From Phyllobacteriaceae bacterium (GTDB lineage Bacteria; Pseudomonadota; Alphaproteobacteria; Rhizobiales; Devosiaceae): a stretch of 5,355 nt of DNA. The notes below the pieces were generated by a model that saw nothing but the letters and a program-made list of their open reading frames with translations, was not told where the DNA came from and searched no databases. Positions 4,358-5,355 of the stretch are shown here, in pieces; position 1 is the first letter of the stretch, and each line of letters starts with the position of its first letter. The translations under genes were made by a program, and so were the position numbers. The stretch is taken from the NCBI GenBank assembly GCA_012799265.1, contig JAAZLP010000001.1:1-5355 (forward strand), written 5' to 3'.

Positions 4358-5355
4358 TCAGCCGGGGCGACGGCTGAAGCGGGTCGAGACGAGTCCACCA
4401 CACAGCAGGACATCCAGGTAACGGCGCTTCTGGAAAGCGCCGTTAAGCGACGTGCGCGGCAGCGCCAAGAGGCTCTGCAGGTGATGAGGATAAAGCGCGC
4501 CGGGCCGCGTGGTCACGGCGGTGCGGAAGCCCAGATCCCTCGCTAAAGCGAATTCGCGCGGACCGCATGAGAGTGGTCCGCCCAGTGGATAGGAGCAGTG
4601 GGTCGGACGGAAGCCGAATTGGGCTTCGATGACGTCGACCGACTGGGCCATTTCGGCACGAGCCTGAGCCTCGGGGAGTTTTGCAAGCTCGTAGTGGTTC
4701 ACCGTGTGGGCACCGATGGTACAGAGCGGATCGTCGGCGAAGACGCGCAGTTCCTGCCAGCTCATGATCAGGTCGCGGCATTGCCTCTCGAGATCATAGC
4801 CATAGGCGGTGGTGAAATCGGCTAGGAGTTTCAGCCGATCCGGCTCGGGCATTTTGCGCATGCGCCAGTAGAGGCGTTTGAAGGCATTGATCTTCTGCGC
4901 GACGGTGATCGTATCGAGATATTCGGTCTCATCCCCTTCGGTCAGGGCAATGGCGTCCTGACGGGCGATGATGTCCTCGATGGCCTGCCACCAGAGCTGG
5001 CCGACACCGTCGACGAAGGCAGTGGGGACATAGAGGGTGAAGGGTGCCTCGTGGCGCTGCAGGATCGGCAGCGCATATTGGAGATTGTCGCGATAGGCGT
5101 CGTCGAAGGTAAGAACGACGAAGCGGCGGCCCGGCTTTGGCGCGGCGAGGCGCTCGATGGCCTCATCAAGCGAGACGATATCGAGCCCGAGTTTGCGGAT
5201 GCGCTCGAGAACATAGTCGAGATAGTCGGGCTGAACCTGCAGGATGGCATTGGGCGAGAACTTCGCCGGCTCTTCCGGCAGCACCCGATGCAGGGTGAGG
5301 ATAACGCCACGGCTGCTGGACAGCAGCCGCATCAGATGAGGTACGCGCGCCAGCC
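4358..5355 (-). CDS. Polysaccharide deacetylase family (NodB-type) protein, start beyond right edge
   Basis: NodB-fold deacetylases (carbohydrate esterase 4) remove N- or O-acetyl groups from polysaccharides using a metal ion. Residues below count from the first in-window ATG, at 5332. ILTLHRV (11-17) is the first strand, TFDDAY (75-80) gives the catalytic base and metal Asp (Asp77/Asp78), and HTVNH (209-213) gives the metal histidines. CSYPLGG (246-252) stands where motif 3 (often R-x-x-x-P-[YF]-G) is expected, without an obvious Arg. A long insert of about 90 residues (110-200), rich in Trp and Arg, separates the first two motifs. The ATG at 5332 is probably not the start: there is no ribosome binding site, the frame stays open to the edge (...LARVPHL before the Met), and family members have residues before the first strand. 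There is no signal peptide in view. The C-terminus is complete (TGA at 4360-4358), and the substrate is unknown. Confidence 0.85.
   Translation of the reverse strand, partial: LARVPHLMRLLSSSRGVILTLHRVLPEEPAKFSPNAILQVQPDYLDYVLERIRKLGLDIVSLDEAIERLAAPKPGRRFVVLTFDDAYRDNLQYALPILQRHEAPFTLYVPTAFVDGVGQLWWQAIEDIIARQDAIALTEGDETEYLDTITVAQKINAFKRLYWRMRKMPEPDRLKLLADFTTAYGYDLERQCRDLIMSWQELRVFADDPLCTIGAHTVNHYELAKLPEAQARAEMAQSVDVIEAQFGFRPTHCSYPLGGPLSCGPREFALARDLGFRTAVTTRPGALYPHHLQSLLALPRTSLNGAFQKRRYLDVLLCGGLVSTRFSRRPG

Noticed and set aside
5330..5332. ATG at 5332 as the true start of the deacetylase
   Set aside because: There is no ribosome binding site upstream, the frame is open to the window edge, and the NodB domain would begin only about eight residues in.

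Overview
This GC-rich window looks like chromosomal DNA of an alphaproteobacterium, most likely of the order Hyphomicrobiales (Rhizobiales). The evidence is an rplM-rpsI pair whose S9 has the roughly 35-residue N-terminal extension seen in that class, a cysteine-free (type 2) CtaA heme A synthase, and a DUF2842 protein, a family I know almost only from Alphaproteobacteria. The Devosia group is possible, but I cannot prove a genus. I see no mobile element, CRISPR array, tRNA or rRNA.

Layout, left to right. Positions 1-202 hold no gene I can name. They may contain the end of a + strand transcription unit, closed by a good rho-independent terminator at 139-168. An SdpI-like six-helix membrane protein (203-841, -) and a membrane-anchored HExxH metallopeptidase of unknown substrate (967-1539, +) diverge from a 125-bp shared promoter region. 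The ribosomal protein operon rplM-rpsI (2546 down to 1601, -) has a 1-nt gap between its genes and a strong terminator at 1549-1577. It is preceded by a compact 137-bp control region with a candidate promoter, a leader hairpin and several palindromes. Upstream and on the same strand lies ctaA (3760 down to 2684, GTG start). Diverging from ctaA is a two-gene unit (+): a DUF2842 protein and an overlapping 100-residue three-helix protein. The latter converges with zero spacing on a NodB-type polysaccharide deacetylase (-), which runs off the right edge.

How the genes work together: L13 and S9 are ribosome parts made from one transcript. CtaA makes heme A for aa3-type cytochrome oxidase, and its divergent small membrane proteins could be related to respiration, but only position suggests this. 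The SdpI-like protein and the peptidase are both envelope proteins and may be co-regulated. The deacetylase probably acts on an exported or cell-wall polysaccharide. Most of the window is ordinary core genome. The parts worth a second look are the left-edge terminator with its possible RNA, the rplM leader, and the uncharacterised envelope peptidase.
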